Below, in pieces: positions 28,414-37,178 of a stretch of 64,000 nucleotides of DNA (its first letter is position 1; the number at the start of each line of letters is the position of its first letter). A model generated the notes under the pieces. It did no database searches and was not told the origin of the DNA. It was given only the letters and a program-made list of their open reading frames with translations. The DNA lies in assembly GCA_036494465.1 (NCBI GenBank), contig DASXOJ010000181.1, positions 6,216-70,215 on the forward strand. The letters run 5' to 3'. The stretch comes from CAJCJE01 sp036494465. GTDB taxonomy: Bacteria > Actinomycetota > Actinomycetes > Mycobacteriales > Pseudonocardiaceae. A program made the position numbers and the translations under genes.

Positions 28414-28465
28414 GCGTGCAGTTGTAGTCGCGACAACAACCCCGGCGCTACCGATTTTTGCCCTG

Positions 28466-29689
28466 CTAGTTTTTTAGGGCCGCGGCGCGCGATTCGAGGT
28501 AGCGGCGTTCGGCGAGACTCGCCGTTTCGCGCGCGGCGCGCAGGTAGTTCTCTCGCGCGGCGGGCAGGTTGCCCGCGTCTTCGAGCAGGTGCGCACGCAC
28601 GGCGGCCAACCGGTGGTGGCCGGACATCCGCTCGTCGTCGTCCAAAGTGGACAACAGGTCGAGACCGGCGGCCGGGCCTTCCAGTTCGGCGAGGGCGACC
28701 GCGCGATTGAGCGTGACCATCGGGTTCGGGGCGATGCGCTCCAGGATCTTGTAGAGGATGTGCACCTGGCGCCAGTTGGTGTCCTCGGCCCGGGCCGCGT
28801 CCGCGTGCGTCGCGGCGATCGCGGCCTGCAACTGGTACGGGCCCAGCGGTGCCTTGGTCATCGCGGCGCTGATCAACTCGGTGCCTTCGGCGATCAACGC
28901 CGCGTCCCAGGCAGTCCGGTTCTGTTCGGCGAGCGGGATCAGGTCGCCGTCGGCGGTGGTGCGGGCGGTCCGGCGCGCGTCGGTGAGCAGCATCAACGCC
29001 AGCAGCGCCGCGACTTCGGCGTCGCCAGGCAACTGCCTGTGCACCATGCGGGTCAGCCGGATCGCCTCGCCTGCCAGTTCGACCCGGTCCAGGTTCGCGC
29101 CGGAGGACGCCGTGTACCCCTCGTTGAAGATCAGGTACAGCACGTGCAGGACGACGCCGAGCCGCTGCGGCCATTCTTCCTTCGCCGGTAGCGCGAACTG
29201 GCTGCCCGCCTGCTTGACCTTCTGCTTGGCGCGACTGATCCGGGCGCCCATGGTCGGCTCCGGTACCAGGAATGCGGCGGCGATCTCGCCGGTGGTCAGG
29301 CCGCCGACGGCGCGCAGGGTGAGCGCGGTCTGCGAAGCGGCGGTGAGCACCGGGTGGCAGCACAGGAACAGCAGGACCAGGGCGTCGTCCTGGTCCTGCA
29401 CATCCTCGGCGTCGCCCCGAGCCTCGGCCTCGATCGCGACGGTGGTCTCGCGTTCGCGGCGGGCGTGTTCGCTGCGCAGCTGGTCGATCAGCTTGCGCGA
29501 GGCGACCGTGATCAGCCAGCCGCGCGGGTTGGCGGGCACGCCATCGGTAGGCCACTGCATCGACGCGGCGAGGATCGCCTCCTGGACCGCGTCCTCGCAT
29601 TCCTCGAAGTGGCCGTGCCTGCGCACGAGCGAGCCGAGGACCTGCGGCGTGAGTTCACGCAGCAGGTCCTCGACGGCCGGCTCGACCAC
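28466..29689 (-). CDS. ECF42-type RNA polymerase sigma factor
   Basis: A 407-residue sigma factor. Region 2 is FEECEDAVQEAILAASMQW with NPRGWLITVASRKLIDQLR; region 4 is LRAVGGLTTGEIAAAFLVPE with ARISRAKQKVKQ. The remaining 230 residues are the C-terminal extension typical of group ECF42 (NEGYTASSG, IPLAEQNRTAWD, GPYQLQAAIAATHA, ILYKILERIAPNP), a TPR-like part that controls activity. No anti-sigma gene is present, as usual in this group. It lies two bases after its YCII/DGPF partner gene. Confidence 0.93.
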   Translation of the reverse strand: MVEPAVEDLLRELTPQVLGSLVRRHGHFEECEDAVQEAILAASMQWPTDGVPANPRGWLITVASRKLIDQLRSEHARRERETTVAIEAEARGDAEDVQDQDDALVLLFLCCHPVLTAASQTALTLRAVGGLTTGEIAAAFLVPEPTMGARISRAKQKVKQAGSQFALPAKEEWPQRLGVVLHVLYLIFNEGYTASSGANLDRVELAGEAIRLTRMVHRQLPGDAEVAALLALMLLTDARRTARTTADGDLIPLAEQNRTAWDAALIAEGTELISAAMTKAPLGPYQLQAAIAATHADAARAEDTNWRQVHILYKILERIAPNPMVTLNRAVALAELEGPAAGLDLLSTLDDDERMSGHHRLAAVRAHLLEDAGNLPAARENYLRAARETASLAERRYLESRAAALKN

Positions 29690-29691
29690 GG

Positions 29692-30063
29692 TCAGACCGT
29701 CAACTCGCCGTTGTCGGCCATGATCCGGCGGACCTCGATGCCCAGCCCGGGCACCTTGGCATCGGGGATCATCGCGGCAAGTTCCAGCGCGCGTTCCTTG
29801 TTCTCCACGTCGACCAGGTAGTAGCCGCCCAGGTATTCCTTGGCCTCCAGATAGGGGCCGTCGGTGACGAGGCGTTCGCCGTCGCGCACCCGGACCACCG
29901 CGCTCTGCGACGGGTCGGCGAGCGCCTGGGTCAGGATCATCTCGCCGGAGTTCCGCACGGTTTCCATGAACGCGCCGTGACCGTTCATCACCTCGTTGCG
30001 CTCGTCCTCGGTGAGTGACTCCCAGACAGTCGGGTTGACGTGCATCAACAGCAGGAACTTCAT
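29692..30063 (-). CDS. YCII/DGPF-domain protein, partner of the ECF42 sigma factor
   Basis: A 123-residue protein of the YCII-related family that accompanies ECF42 sigma factors. It begins MKFLLLMHVNPTVWESLT and holds the hallmark RLVTDGPYLEAKEYLGGYYL, ending in EVRRI. The ferredoxin-like fold and a His/Asp pair occur in this family; the chemical role is unknown. It is the first gene of the operon and follows an ECF-type promoter (30113-30140). GGAG-like sequence AGGAGTAAGCC lies just before the ATG. Confidence 0.9.
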   Translation of the reverse strand: MKFLLLMHVNPTVWESLTEDERNEVMNGHGAFMETVRNSGEMILTQALADPSQSAVVRVRDGERLVTDGPYLEAKEYLGGYYLVDVENKERALELAAMIPDAKVPGLGIEVRRIMADNGELTV

Positions 30064-30112
30064 GGCTTACTCCTCGTCGTCTTCACCGCCCGGTTGGGCG
30101 TTGTCACCCTCT

Positions 30113-30140
30113 GGTCGGAGCCGACGCCGTGACTTTGACA
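30113..30140 (-). promoter_or_regulatory. ECF-type promoter of the DGPF-sigma operon
   Basis: On the minus strand TGTCAAA (30140-30134) is followed after exactly 16 bases by CGACC (30117-30113). This fits the reported ECF42 promoter (TGTC at -35, CGA at -10). The 5' leader to the ATG at 30063 would be about 45 bases. It points to autoregulation. Confidence 0.6.
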
Positions 30141-30156
30141 CGAACTCTGGCACAGA

Positions 30157-30184
30157 TGTCAAAACCCGGCGCGCGGTTCCGACC
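30157..30184 (+). promoter_or_regulatory. ECF-type promoter of the MFS gene
   Basis: TGTCAAA (30157-30163), 16 bases, then CGACC (30180-30184): the same elements and spacing as the promoter on the other strand. It lies about 36 bases before the MFS start. The two -35 elements form a 7-bp inverted repeat. Confidence 0.6.
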
Positions 30185-30220
30185 GAAGGGCAACACCAAC
30201 CCATCGGGAAGGACGACGAC

Positions 30221-31663
30221 ATGGAAACCACGCCGCTTGGCAGCCGCCGGGAATGGCTCGGCCTGCTGGTCCTGATCGTGCCGACGCTGCTGGTCGCGCT
30301 GGACATGACCGCGCTGTTCCTGGCGCTCCCCCGGATCTCCGCCGACCTGGGCGCGAGCCACGTGCAGCAACTGTGGATCAGCGACAGTTACGGCTTCCTG
30401 GTCGCCGGATTCGTGATCACCATGGGCACCCTGGGCGACCGGATCGGCCGCCGGAAGCTGCTGCTGATCGGCGCGGCGGGCTTCCTGCTGATGTCACTGG
30501 TCGGCGCGTTCTCGACCAGTCCGGAGATGCTGATCGCGGCGCGTGCCTTGCAGGGCCTCGCCGGTGCGACGTTGATGCCCTCGACGTTGGCGCTGATCAG
30601 CAACATGTTCCGGGACGAGCGGCAGCGCGGGAAGGCGATCGCGGCCTGGGCGACCTGCCAGTTCGCCGGTGGCGCGCTCGGCCCGGTGGTCGCGGGCGTG
30701 CTGTTGCAGCACTTCTGGTGGGGTTCGGTGTTCCTGATGGCGGTGCCGATGCTCGGTCTGCTGCTGATCCTCGGCCCGATCCTGCTGCCCGAGTTCCGCA
30801 ACCCGGACGCGGGCCGGATCGACCCGGCGAGCGTGGCGTTGTCCCTGATCGCGATCCTGCCGGTGGTCTACGGGCTGAAGGAGCTGACCGTGGACGGCAC
30901 GCAGAGCGTGGTCCTGCCGCTCGCGGCGATCGTGGTCGGGGTGGCGGTCGGCGTGGTGTTCGTACGGCGTCAACTGCGGTTGACCACTCCCCTGCTCGAC
31001 CTGCGGCTGCTGCGCAATCCCCGGTTCAGCGCGGTGCTGATCGGCCTGGTGCTGGCCGGGATCGCGATGGCGGGCTGTGGGCTGCTGGTCACCCAGTTCC
31101 TGCAGAACGTGCTCGGCCTCGGTCCGTTGGCGGCCGCCATCCTGTTCTGCCCGATGGGGATCGGCGTCGCGATCGGCACGATGACCGCGCCGCTGCTGGC
31201 GCGCCGGCTGGCCGCGCACACCGCGATCACCAGCGGGCTGTGCGTGTCGGTGCTGGGCTGCCTTGCCATCGCGGTCGCGCACGGTGCGGCGACGTTGCCG
31301 CTGGTCATCGTGGGGATCACCGTGCTCGCCCTGGGCACCGGCCCGCTGTTCGCGCTCGGCACCGGCCTGGTGGTCGGCTCAGTGCCGCCGGAGCGGGCCG
31401 GTTCGGCGGCGTCGATGTCGGAGACCAGCAACTACCTTGGCGGGTCGCTGGGCATCGCGGTGCTGGGCGCGGTCGGTGCCGCCGTGTACCGGCTGAACCT
31501 GGCGAGTGGGACGCCAAGCGGTCCGGCGTTCACCGCAGGTCTGCACGTGGTCGGTGTGGTGTCCGCGGTGATCTTCGCGGTCATCGCCGGTCTGGTGCTC
31601 GGCGCCGGGTCGCGCGCCGCGAAGGCCACGCGACCCGGCGCACTTGTCACGTCCCGCAGCTGA
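30221..31663 (+). CDS. MFS exporter, DHA2 (14-helix) type
   Basis: A 480-residue transporter of the EmrB/QacA group. The first helix has LLVALDMTALFLALPRISAD, loop 2-3 has GTLGDRIGRRKLLLIGAAGF, and motif C-like LAGIAMAGCGLLVTQ follows. About 14 hydrophobic segments are seen. The ATG at 30221 with AAGGA eight bases upstream was chosen over longer frames. Proton-driven drug or metabolite efflux is the family role. It is divergent from the ECF42 operon, with a matched promoter. Its 3' end overlaps the convergent glycosyltransferase gene by 17 bases. Confidence 0.92.
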   Translation: METTPLGSRREWLGLLVLIVPTLLVALDMTALFLALPRISADLGASHVQQLWISDSYGFLVAGFVITMGTLGDRIGRRKLLLIGAAGFLLMSLVGAFSTSPEMLIAARALQGLAGATLMPSTLALISNMFRDERQRGKAIAAWATCQFAGGALGPVVAGVLLQHFWWGSVFLMAVPMLGLLLILGPILLPEFRNPDAGRIDPASVALSLIAILPVVYGLKELTVDGTQSVVLPLAAIVVGVAVGVVFVRRQLRLTTPLLDLRLLRNPRFSAVLIGLVLAGIAMAGCGLLVTQFLQNVLGLGPLAAAILFCPMGIGVAIGTMTAPLLARRLAAHTAITSGLCVSVLGCLAIAVAHGAATLPLVIVGITVLALGTGPLFALGTGLVVGSVPPERAGSAASMSETSNYLGGSLGIAVLGAVGAAVYRLNLASGTPSGPAFTAGLHVVGVVSAVIFAVIAGLVLGAGSRAAKATRPGALVTSRS

Positions 31664-33650
31664 ACAGATAACCCGCCTGGAGGGCGTCCGGTCCGATCGC
31701 GGCCGGGCGCACCGGCACGCAGTGCCGCGTCACCCAGTCGATCCGGGTCTGGAGCGTGTTCATGTCCAGGCTCGGTGTGGCCTTCGCGGCCTCGGTGGCG
31801 GGCGTGCCCTGGAGCAGTTTGCCAAGCTCCAGCAACGGTCCGGGCAGCAGCACGAAACCGAGCTGGTGGGTGGCGGACCACTGGGCGACCTGCGCCGCCG
31901 TCGGGCTCGGGTCCAGACCGACGTAACCGCCGAACGCGGCGACGCGCGCGGACGAGTTGACCAGGAACGGGTCCGCGCCCCAGCTGCCGAGTTCGACCGC
32001 CAGCTGGATCCGCGCGTCCGGCGCGTGCGCGGTCACGTAGGCGAGCACCTCGCGCTGGCCAGAGGTGAGGGTGGCGGCCTGGTCCATGAAGGACACGTAC
32101 GCCTGCGCGGCTTTGCCGGACTTCAACGCGCTCTGCGCCGTCGCAGCGACCATCCCGTCGGGCGGAATAGGGCCCGCTGCCGGATCGGCGGCGGAGATCA
32201 CCGTCTGCGGGGTCACCGTCGTGGCGACCGAGAACGCGACCGGGCCGGCGAGCAACGCGACCACGCCGAGCGCGACAACCGGACGGGCCACCCGAACCCG
32301 GCGACCGGGGAACGCGGCAAGCAGCGCCACCACGACGACCACGGTCACGATCGCGACGGCAAACCGTAGCCACGGCTGCCAGTCCGGCGTGCGCGACAAC
32401 ACGAGGACCGCGAACGCACCGGAACCGAGGATGGCCAACGGCAACAGCAACCCGGCGCGGCGTCCGGCCCGGTACCAGCCCCAGCACGCACTCAGCCCGA
32501 CCGAGGACAGCGCGGCGATGGCAGGCACGAGTTCGACGGTGTAGTAGCGGTGGAAAATGCCGCCCGCGAAGGAGAACACCAACCCTGCGACGATCAGCCA
32601 GCCGCCCCACAGCAGCCAGCCCGCGCGCTGTTCCGGTGTGCCGCAGCGGGTGCGCGCCCAGAGGATGATCGCGCCGAGCACGGTCGCCAGCGCGAGCGGC
32701 AACAACCAGCCGACCTGACTGGCCAGCGATTCGCTGACCAGCCGCAACGGTCCGGGTGGCGCGGCGAGCTGGGCGCCGTAGGCGCTGCCGAGACTGCCCA
32801 GCGAGCCGATGCTGCCGCCCGCGACCCGGCCGAACCCGTTGTAGCCGAAGATGAGCTGCCAGATCGAGTTGTCCGAGGTGCTGCCGATGTAGGGCCGGTC
32901 GCTCGCGGGCCACAGGCTGACCATGACCGGCCAGGCAAGCGAGACAGCGGCCGTGGTGATGCCCGCGAGCAGGATGCGCAGCAGGCGTTTCGGCCAGCTG
33001 ATCGGCGCGGCCAGGTAGGCGATGGCGAGTGCGGGCAACAGGATCCAGCCCGCGAGCATCTTGGCGAAGAACGCCAATCCGACCAGCGCGCCCGCCGATA
33101 CCAGCCAACCGGTGCCCTTCCCGGTCGACGCGCGCTCGACCGCGCGGGTCACGCAGTAGGCGGCGAGCAGCAGCAACAGCACCATCAGCGCGTCAGCCTG
33201 GTTGGCGCGGTTGATGGCAGTGCTGATCGGCGACACCGCCAGGATCAGCGCGGCGACCAACGCGGGCCGCTCTCCCGCCCAGCGCCGCACCAACCGGTGC
33301 AGCACGAACACCGCCGCGACGCCTTCGACCGCCTGCACCAGCGCGATCGCCCACCAGTGATAGCCGAAGATCCATACGCCGATGCCCTGCACCCAGAACC
33401 CGAACGGCGTCTTGTCGATGGTCACCACGCCCGCCGGATCGAACCCGCCGAGCAGGAACGCCTTCACACTCTCGGTCATCGACCGGACCCCGGCCGCGTA
33501 GTACGGCTGCAAGGCGCGGTCGCCGATCCCCCAGCAGTACAGCACTGCCGCCACGGCGAGAATCGCCAGCAGTGCGATGCCTTCCCAGCGTCGCCGTGGC
33601 GGATCATCGGGTTGTTGGCTGGCTGTGCGTTCGAGTACCCCAGTAGTCAC
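31647..33650 (-). CDS. GT39/ArnT-type membrane glycosyltransferase
   Basis: A 667-residue polytopic protein. It shows ALQPYYAAGVRSMTESVKAF and VVTIDKTPFGFWVQGIG (acidic residues in the first loop), then GERPALVAALILAVSPISTA with NRANQADALMVLLLLLAAYC, typical of the PMT_2/ArnT-like family that moves a sugar from a polyprenyl-phosphate donor on the outer face of the membrane. About 12 helices, then a 170-residue outer C-terminal domain with YVGLDPSPTAAQVAQW. GTG start at 33650, weak ribosome site. Acceptor unknown; similar genes are common in actinobacteria. Confidence 0.87.
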   Translation of the reverse strand: MTTGVLERTASQQPDDPPRRRWEGIALLAILAVAAVLYCWGIGDRALQPYYAAGVRSMTESVKAFLLGGFDPAGVVTIDKTPFGFWVQGIGVWIFGYHWWAIALVQAVEGVAAVFVLHRLVRRWAGERPALVAALILAVSPISTAINRANQADALMVLLLLLAAYCVTRAVERASTGKGTGWLVSAGALVGLAFFAKMLAGWILLPALAIAYLAAPISWPKRLLRILLAGITTAAVSLAWPVMVSLWPASDRPYIGSTSDNSIWQLIFGYNGFGRVAGGSIGSLGSLGSAYGAQLAAPPGPLRLVSESLASQVGWLLPLALATVLGAIILWARTRCGTPEQRAGWLLWGGWLIVAGLVFSFAGGIFHRYYTVELVPAIAALSSVGLSACWGWYRAGRRAGLLLPLAILGSGAFAVLVLSRTPDWQPWLRFAVAIVTVVVVVALLAAFPGRRVRVARPVVALGVVALLAGPVAFSVATTVTPQTVISAADPAAGPIPPDGMVAATAQSALKSGKAAQAYVSFMDQAATLTSGQREVLAYVTAHAPDARIQLAVELGSWGADPFLVNSSARVAAFGGYVGLDPSPTAAQVAQWSATHQLGFVLLPGPLLELGKLLQGTPATEAAKATPSLDMNTLQTRIDWVTRHCVPVRPAAIGPDALQAGYLFSCGT

Positions 33651-33721
33651 GCTCTGATTGAACCGGCTCACGCGCCGGAGTTCGTCAACCCTCGGGTCGA
33701 GCTCGCGATCAACCCTGAGTT

Positions 33722-34348
33722 CTAGAGACTGGACAGTTCCGTAGCCAGATTGGATTTCGCACGCTGCTCCCAGTGTTTCCTGGCGGGCTCGGTGTGGAAG
33801 AGCGGATCGCGGGCGGCGAGGCTCGTCAGCACGGCGGCGCGGCCGGAGCGCCAGGCATCGTCCGATACGGACGCGTATTCGGCGCGGACGGCGCGTCGAT
33901 ATCGTTCGTAGTCCTCGGGTTGGGCGGCGAGGATGGCCAGGTCGGCGTCGAACAGGATCTGCGCGGCGAGGTCGGTGGGAGCCCCGGCGTGGTCGATGGT
34001 CGCGAGGACCAGACGCTCCACTTCGGACACGTCGGTGTCGGTGATTCCGCCGCGGCGCAACCAGGTTCCGGCCCATTCGGCGCTGCGCCGCTCGTCGTCG
34101 CCGGGCTTGCCGTCGTAGTGCACGTCGTGCGCGCACGCGGCGAGCGTCACGATCGCGCGATCATGGGCCGCCAGGCCGAGTTCGTCGGCGAGCAGCGCGG
34201 CATCGCGCAGCACGGCGAGCACGTGCGCGGTGTTGTGGTAGCGCCGGTGCGGCTCGGCATAGCGCGCGACGAGGTCTGCGGCGGCCTCCCGCGCGACCGA
34301 GGCGTTCCCAGAAAGCGAACACGTTGCGTCGACCCAGGACTCACGCAT
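33722..34348 (-). CDS. HD-domain phosphohydrolase-like protein
   Basis: A 208-residue HD-superfamily protein. YAEPHRRYHNTAHVLAVLRD holds the first His, VTLAACAHDVHYDG is the HD pair, and ATIDHAG and LFDADLAIL supply the later His and Asp ligands. Such proteins are predicted metal-dependent phosphohydrolases; substrate unknown. It lies 71 bases upstream of the glycosyltransferase gene on the same strand and is divergent from the macro-domain gene with only 17 bases between the two starts, so both promoters must overlap coding sequence or be leaderless. Confidence 0.87.
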   Translation of the reverse strand: MRESWVDATCSLSGNASVAREAAADLVARYAEPHRRYHNTAHVLAVLRDAALLADELGLAAHDRAIVTLAACAHDVHYDGKPGDDERRSAEWAGTWLRRGGITDTDVSEVERLVLATIDHAGAPTDLAAQILFDADLAILAAQPEDYERYRRAVRAEYASVSDDAWRSGRAAVLTSLAARDPLFHTEPARKHWEQRAKSNLATELSSL

Positions 34349-34365
34349 TACGGCATTCTGACACC

Positions 34366-34869
34366 ATGACGGCGATCGAGGTGGTGCGCGATGACATCAC
34401 CGCGCAGCGGGTGGACGCGATAGTGACCGCAGCGAACGAGTCACTCCTCGGCGGTGGCGGGGTGGACGGCGCGATCCATCGCGCAGCCGGGCCCCGGTTG
34501 GCGGCGGCGGGTGCGGCGATCGCGCCGTGCGATCCGGGGGATGCCAAGGCGACGCCCGCGTTCGACCTGGATCCGCCGGTGCGGCATGTGATCCACACGG
34601 TCGGGCCGGTGTGGGAAGGCGGCGGCTACGGCGAAGCCGAGACGTTGGCATCGTGTTATCGCGCCAGTCTCGCGGTGGCCGACGAGCTCGGCGCGCGCAG
34701 TGTCGCGTTTCCGACCATCGCGACCGGTGTGTACGGCTATCCGATCGCCGACGCCGCGCGGATCGCGGTACAGACGATCCGCGCGACGCCGACCGAGGTC
34801 GAACGGGTGCTGCTCGTCGCGTTCGACGAGCAGTCACACACCGAGTTGGTCAGGCAGGTTGGCCCATGA
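34366..34869 (+). CDS. Macro-domain protein (ADP-ribose hydrolase/deacetylase)
   Basis: A 167-residue stand-alone macro domain. ITAQRVDAIVTAANESLLGG with GGVDGAIHRAAGP is the ADP-ribose-binding start; ARSVAFPTIATGVYGYPIAD is the phosphate loop. The conserved Asn and Gly-Val-Asp needed for hydrolysis are present (MacroD type). It should remove ADP-ribose or acetyl from O-acetyl-ADP-ribose in the cytoplasm. ATG at 34366. Its last 20 bases overlap the convergent flavin monooxygenase gene. Confidence 0.92.
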   Translation: MTAIEVVRDDITAQRVDAIVTAANESLLGGGGVDGAIHRAAGPRLAAAGAAIAPCDPGDAKATPAFDLDPPVRHVIHTVGPVWEGGGYGEAETLASCYRASLAVADELGARSVAFPTIATGVYGYPIADAARIAVQTIRATPTEVERVLLVAFDEQSHTELVRQVGP

Positions 34870-36103
34870 CGCCGGCCAGGTAGTCCTTGGCCTTCTCCGG
34901 GTCCAGGAACCAGTTCTCGAAATCGGACGGGTCGTTGAACCCGTTGGCGAAGCGCTGCGCGACGGCCGGGCTGACGCTGGCCGCGCCGAGGATCTCCAGC
35001 ACGTGCGGGGGCGGCGGGGCGAGCAGCGCGTTCGTCCACATGGTGACGTGCTGGGCATACTCCCAGTAGTGGTCGAAGGTGGACTGCATCCAGGCGCGGT
35101 CGAACGGCCGGTCGCCGTGCGCGAGGATGTCGGTGAGGTAGGACGCGGCGCATTTGCTCGCGTTGTTGCTGCCCTGGCCGGTGATCGGATCGTTGGCGAC
35201 GACCACGTCGGCCATGCCGAGCACGATGCCGCCGGATTCCAGTTCGCCGATGGGCTGGCGGACGACCGGGGTGTAGCCGCCCGCGAGGACGGCCTTGTCG
35301 TCGGTCAGTTCGACCTCGCCCGCGCGCTCGTACTCCCACGGGGTGTAGGTCTTCATCAGTTCGAGGATCCGCTTGAGGTGCTCCTGCGGCGTCATCCGCT
35401 CCTTGAAGATGTCGCCGGGACCGCCGGGAATCGTTTCCCAGAACAGGATGTCGCAGTTTCCGCTGAGCGTGTACGCGGGGATCATGAACAGTTCGCCGAC
35501 GCCGGGCGCGATGTTGAACCGGACCGCGTGCTTGTCCGGGTGCTCGGGTCGCGGCCCGAGACCGTGCACGTAGGCGAGCGAGAGCGCGCGCTGCGGGCTG
35601 GTGTACGGCGAGCGGGACGGGTCGCGGTCGAACAGGCCGACCAGTTCACCCTTGCCCGCAGACACGATGGTCAGGTCGTAGCGGGAGGTGAGCGCGTCGA
35701 TGTCGGCGGTGGTCACCCCGGAGATGATCAGCTTGCCACCGCGCTGCGCGAACAGGTCCAGCCAGCCGGCCATCTTCACCCGCTGGTCGACGGACTGGGC
35801 GTAGTGGTCGAGATCGGCGAACCAGTCCAGGGCGCGCTGCCCGTCCGGGCCGAGCACGGACACGCCGAGGCCGTCGACCTTGACGCAGTCCTTCTCCCAC
35901 AGGTTCAGGCCGTGGTCGCGTTCGTTCTGCAGGGCGTTGTCGAACATGCACTGGGTCGACGTCACTTTGCCGTTGCGGATCTCCTCCGCCGTGCGCGCCG
36001 ACATCAGGGTGACCTGATAGCCGTTCTCCAACAGGGTGAGCGCGAGTTGCAGGCCGGACTGTCCCGCACCGACGACCAGGATCTTGCGCACCCTATTCAC
36101 CAC
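34850..36103 (-). CDS. Styrene/indole monooxygenase-like FAD protein
   Basis: A 417-residue class E type flavoprotein. The FAD loop is ILVVGAGQSGLQLALTLLEN; DLTIVSAGKGELVGLF is the second nucleotide region, and VVVANDPITGQGSNNASKCA is the typical StyA C-terminal FAD motif. Relatives epoxidise styrene or indole with FADH2 from a separate reductase; no reductase gene is nearby. GTG start. It follows the conservon GTPase gene by 81 bases on the same strand, in the position where conservons often carry a P450 (cvnE). So it may be the output enzyme or redox partner of that signalling unit (inference). Confidence 0.9.
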   Translation of the reverse strand: MVNRVRKILVVGAGQSGLQLALTLLENGYQVTLMSARTAEEIRNGKVTSTQCMFDNALQNERDHGLNLWEKDCVKVDGLGVSVLGPDGQRALDWFADLDHYAQSVDQRVKMAGWLDLFAQRGGKLIISGVTTADIDALTSRYDLTIVSAGKGELVGLFDRDPSRSPYTSPQRALSLAYVHGLGPRPEHPDKHAVRFNIAPGVGELFMIPAYTLSGNCDILFWETIPGGPGDIFKERMTPQEHLKRILELMKTYTPWEYERAGEVELTDDKAVLAGGYTPVVRQPIGELESGGIVLGMADVVVANDPITGQGSNNASKCAASYLTDILAHGDRPFDRAWMQSTFDHYWEYAQHVTMWTNALLAPPPPHVLEILGAASVSPAVAQRFANGFNDPSDFENWFLDPEKAKDYLAGVMGQPA

Positions 36104-36184
36104 CTTCCCGATCGAACCCGAACGCTAACCTGGCTTGCCGCATACCGCTTCCTTTACTTGTCACTGCCTCTTCCTCGCCGCACG

Positions 36185-36772
36185 CTAGAGACCCACTCCT
36201 ACCTTGAGACCACCGAGCGTGAACTGGACCAACGCGCTGAGGGTGTCGATGACCGAGGTGCGGTCGCGTGCGTCGCAGGTGACCAGCGGGACCGACGGCG
36301 AGAGCGCAAGGGCGTCTCGTAATTCGCCTGGCTGGTGGGCCAGCTGGCCGTCCCACATGTTGACCGCGACGATGAACGGCACGTCGGAGTCGTTCTCGAA
36401 GTAGTTGATGGCGGGGAAGGACTTCTCGATCTGGTTCGGCCTGCCGTCGACGAGCACGATCGCGCCGATGGCGCCGCGCGCGAGGTCGTCCCACATGAAC
36501 CAGAACCGCGGCTGGCCAGGGGTGCCGAACAGGTAGAGCATCAGGTCGTCGGCGAGGGTGCGCTTGCCGAAGTCCATGGCGACCGTGGTCTTGGTCTTGC
36601 CGCCGACGCCACCGAGGTCGTCGACGCCTTCGCTGGGGCCGGTCATCCACGCTTCGGTGTTGAGCGGGGGCACCTCGCTGACCGTGCTGACGAACGTGGT
36701 CTTGCCGACGCCGAAACCGCCGGCCACCACAATCTTCGCCGAGATCATCAAGCTGTTGGCAGGTGCGGTCAC
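36185..36772 (-). CDS. cvnD: Conservon small GTPase (CvnD)
   Basis: A 195-residue Ras-like GTPase of the bacterial MglA/CvnD kind. P-loop VVAGGFGVGKTTFVSTVSEV; switch/G3 YLFGTPGQPRFWFMWDD; G4-like VAVNMWDGQ in place of NKxD; G5 VTCDARD. It cycles with the roadblock protein and DUF742 protein from the same operon at the membrane. Its ATG overlaps the stop of the DUF742 gene by four bases. Confidence 0.93.
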   Translation of the reverse strand: MTAPANSLMISAKIVVAGGFGVGKTTFVSTVSEVPPLNTEAWMTGPSEGVDDLGGVGGKTKTTVAMDFGKRTLADDLMLYLFGTPGQPRFWFMWDDLARGAIGAIVLVDGRPNQIEKSFPAINYFENDSDVPFIVAVNMWDGQLAHQPGELRDALALSPSVPLVTCDARDRTSVIDTLSALVQFTLGGLKVGVGL

Positions 36773-37155
36773 GGCTGCACCTTCAAGTTCTGCAAGGCGT
36801 CGAGCACACGCTGCATGGTCGCCCCGTCATGTCGGAAGGTGGACGCGGTCGGGTGGATCACGATCGCACCGTAGTCGGCAAGATCGCTGACCAACACCCT
36901 GATCACGGCGAGCGGGATTGTCAGCAACGCCGACAGTTCCGCGACGGACACCCGGGATCTGGCGAGCGTGTACAACTCGCGCGACTCCGGCATGAGCCGG
37001 GCGGCGAGCGCCTGGTCGTAGTTGGGCACCGAGATGATGGTCTCCACCAGCAACTGGTGCGTTGTCGCCGTGCGGCCACCGGTGAGCAGGTACGGACGGA
37101 TGCGGTCGGCGACCCAGGTGTTCACCGGAGGAGTCGAGCCTGCGGTTGTGGACAT
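36769..37155 (-). CDS. cvnC: DUF742 protein (CvnC)
   Basis: A 128-residue DUF742 protein: VADRIRPYLLTGGRTATTHQ, LLVETIISVPN, then a winged-helix-like part ELYTLARSRVSVAELSALLT and LADYGAIVIHP. The ATG at 37155 was chosen because GGAGGTAAG lies about eight bases upstream; the frame upstream of it is antisense noise. Third gene of the conservon. Confidence 0.92.
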   Translation of the reverse strand: MSTTAGSTPPVNTWVADRIRPYLLTGGRTATTHQLLVETIISVPNYDQALAARLMPESRELYTLARSRVSVAELSALLTIPLAVIRVLVSDLADYGAIVIHPTASTFRHDGATMQRVLDALQNLKVQP

Positions 37156-37178
37156 GTGCTTACCTCCTTCCTCCTGGA

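Noticed and set aside
34366..36103. Macro-domain and flavin monooxygenase as one functional unit (for example a toxin-antitoxin pair)
   Set aside because: They are convergent and only share 3' ends. The monooxygenase belongs to the conservon side and the macro protein has a typical housekeeping form.
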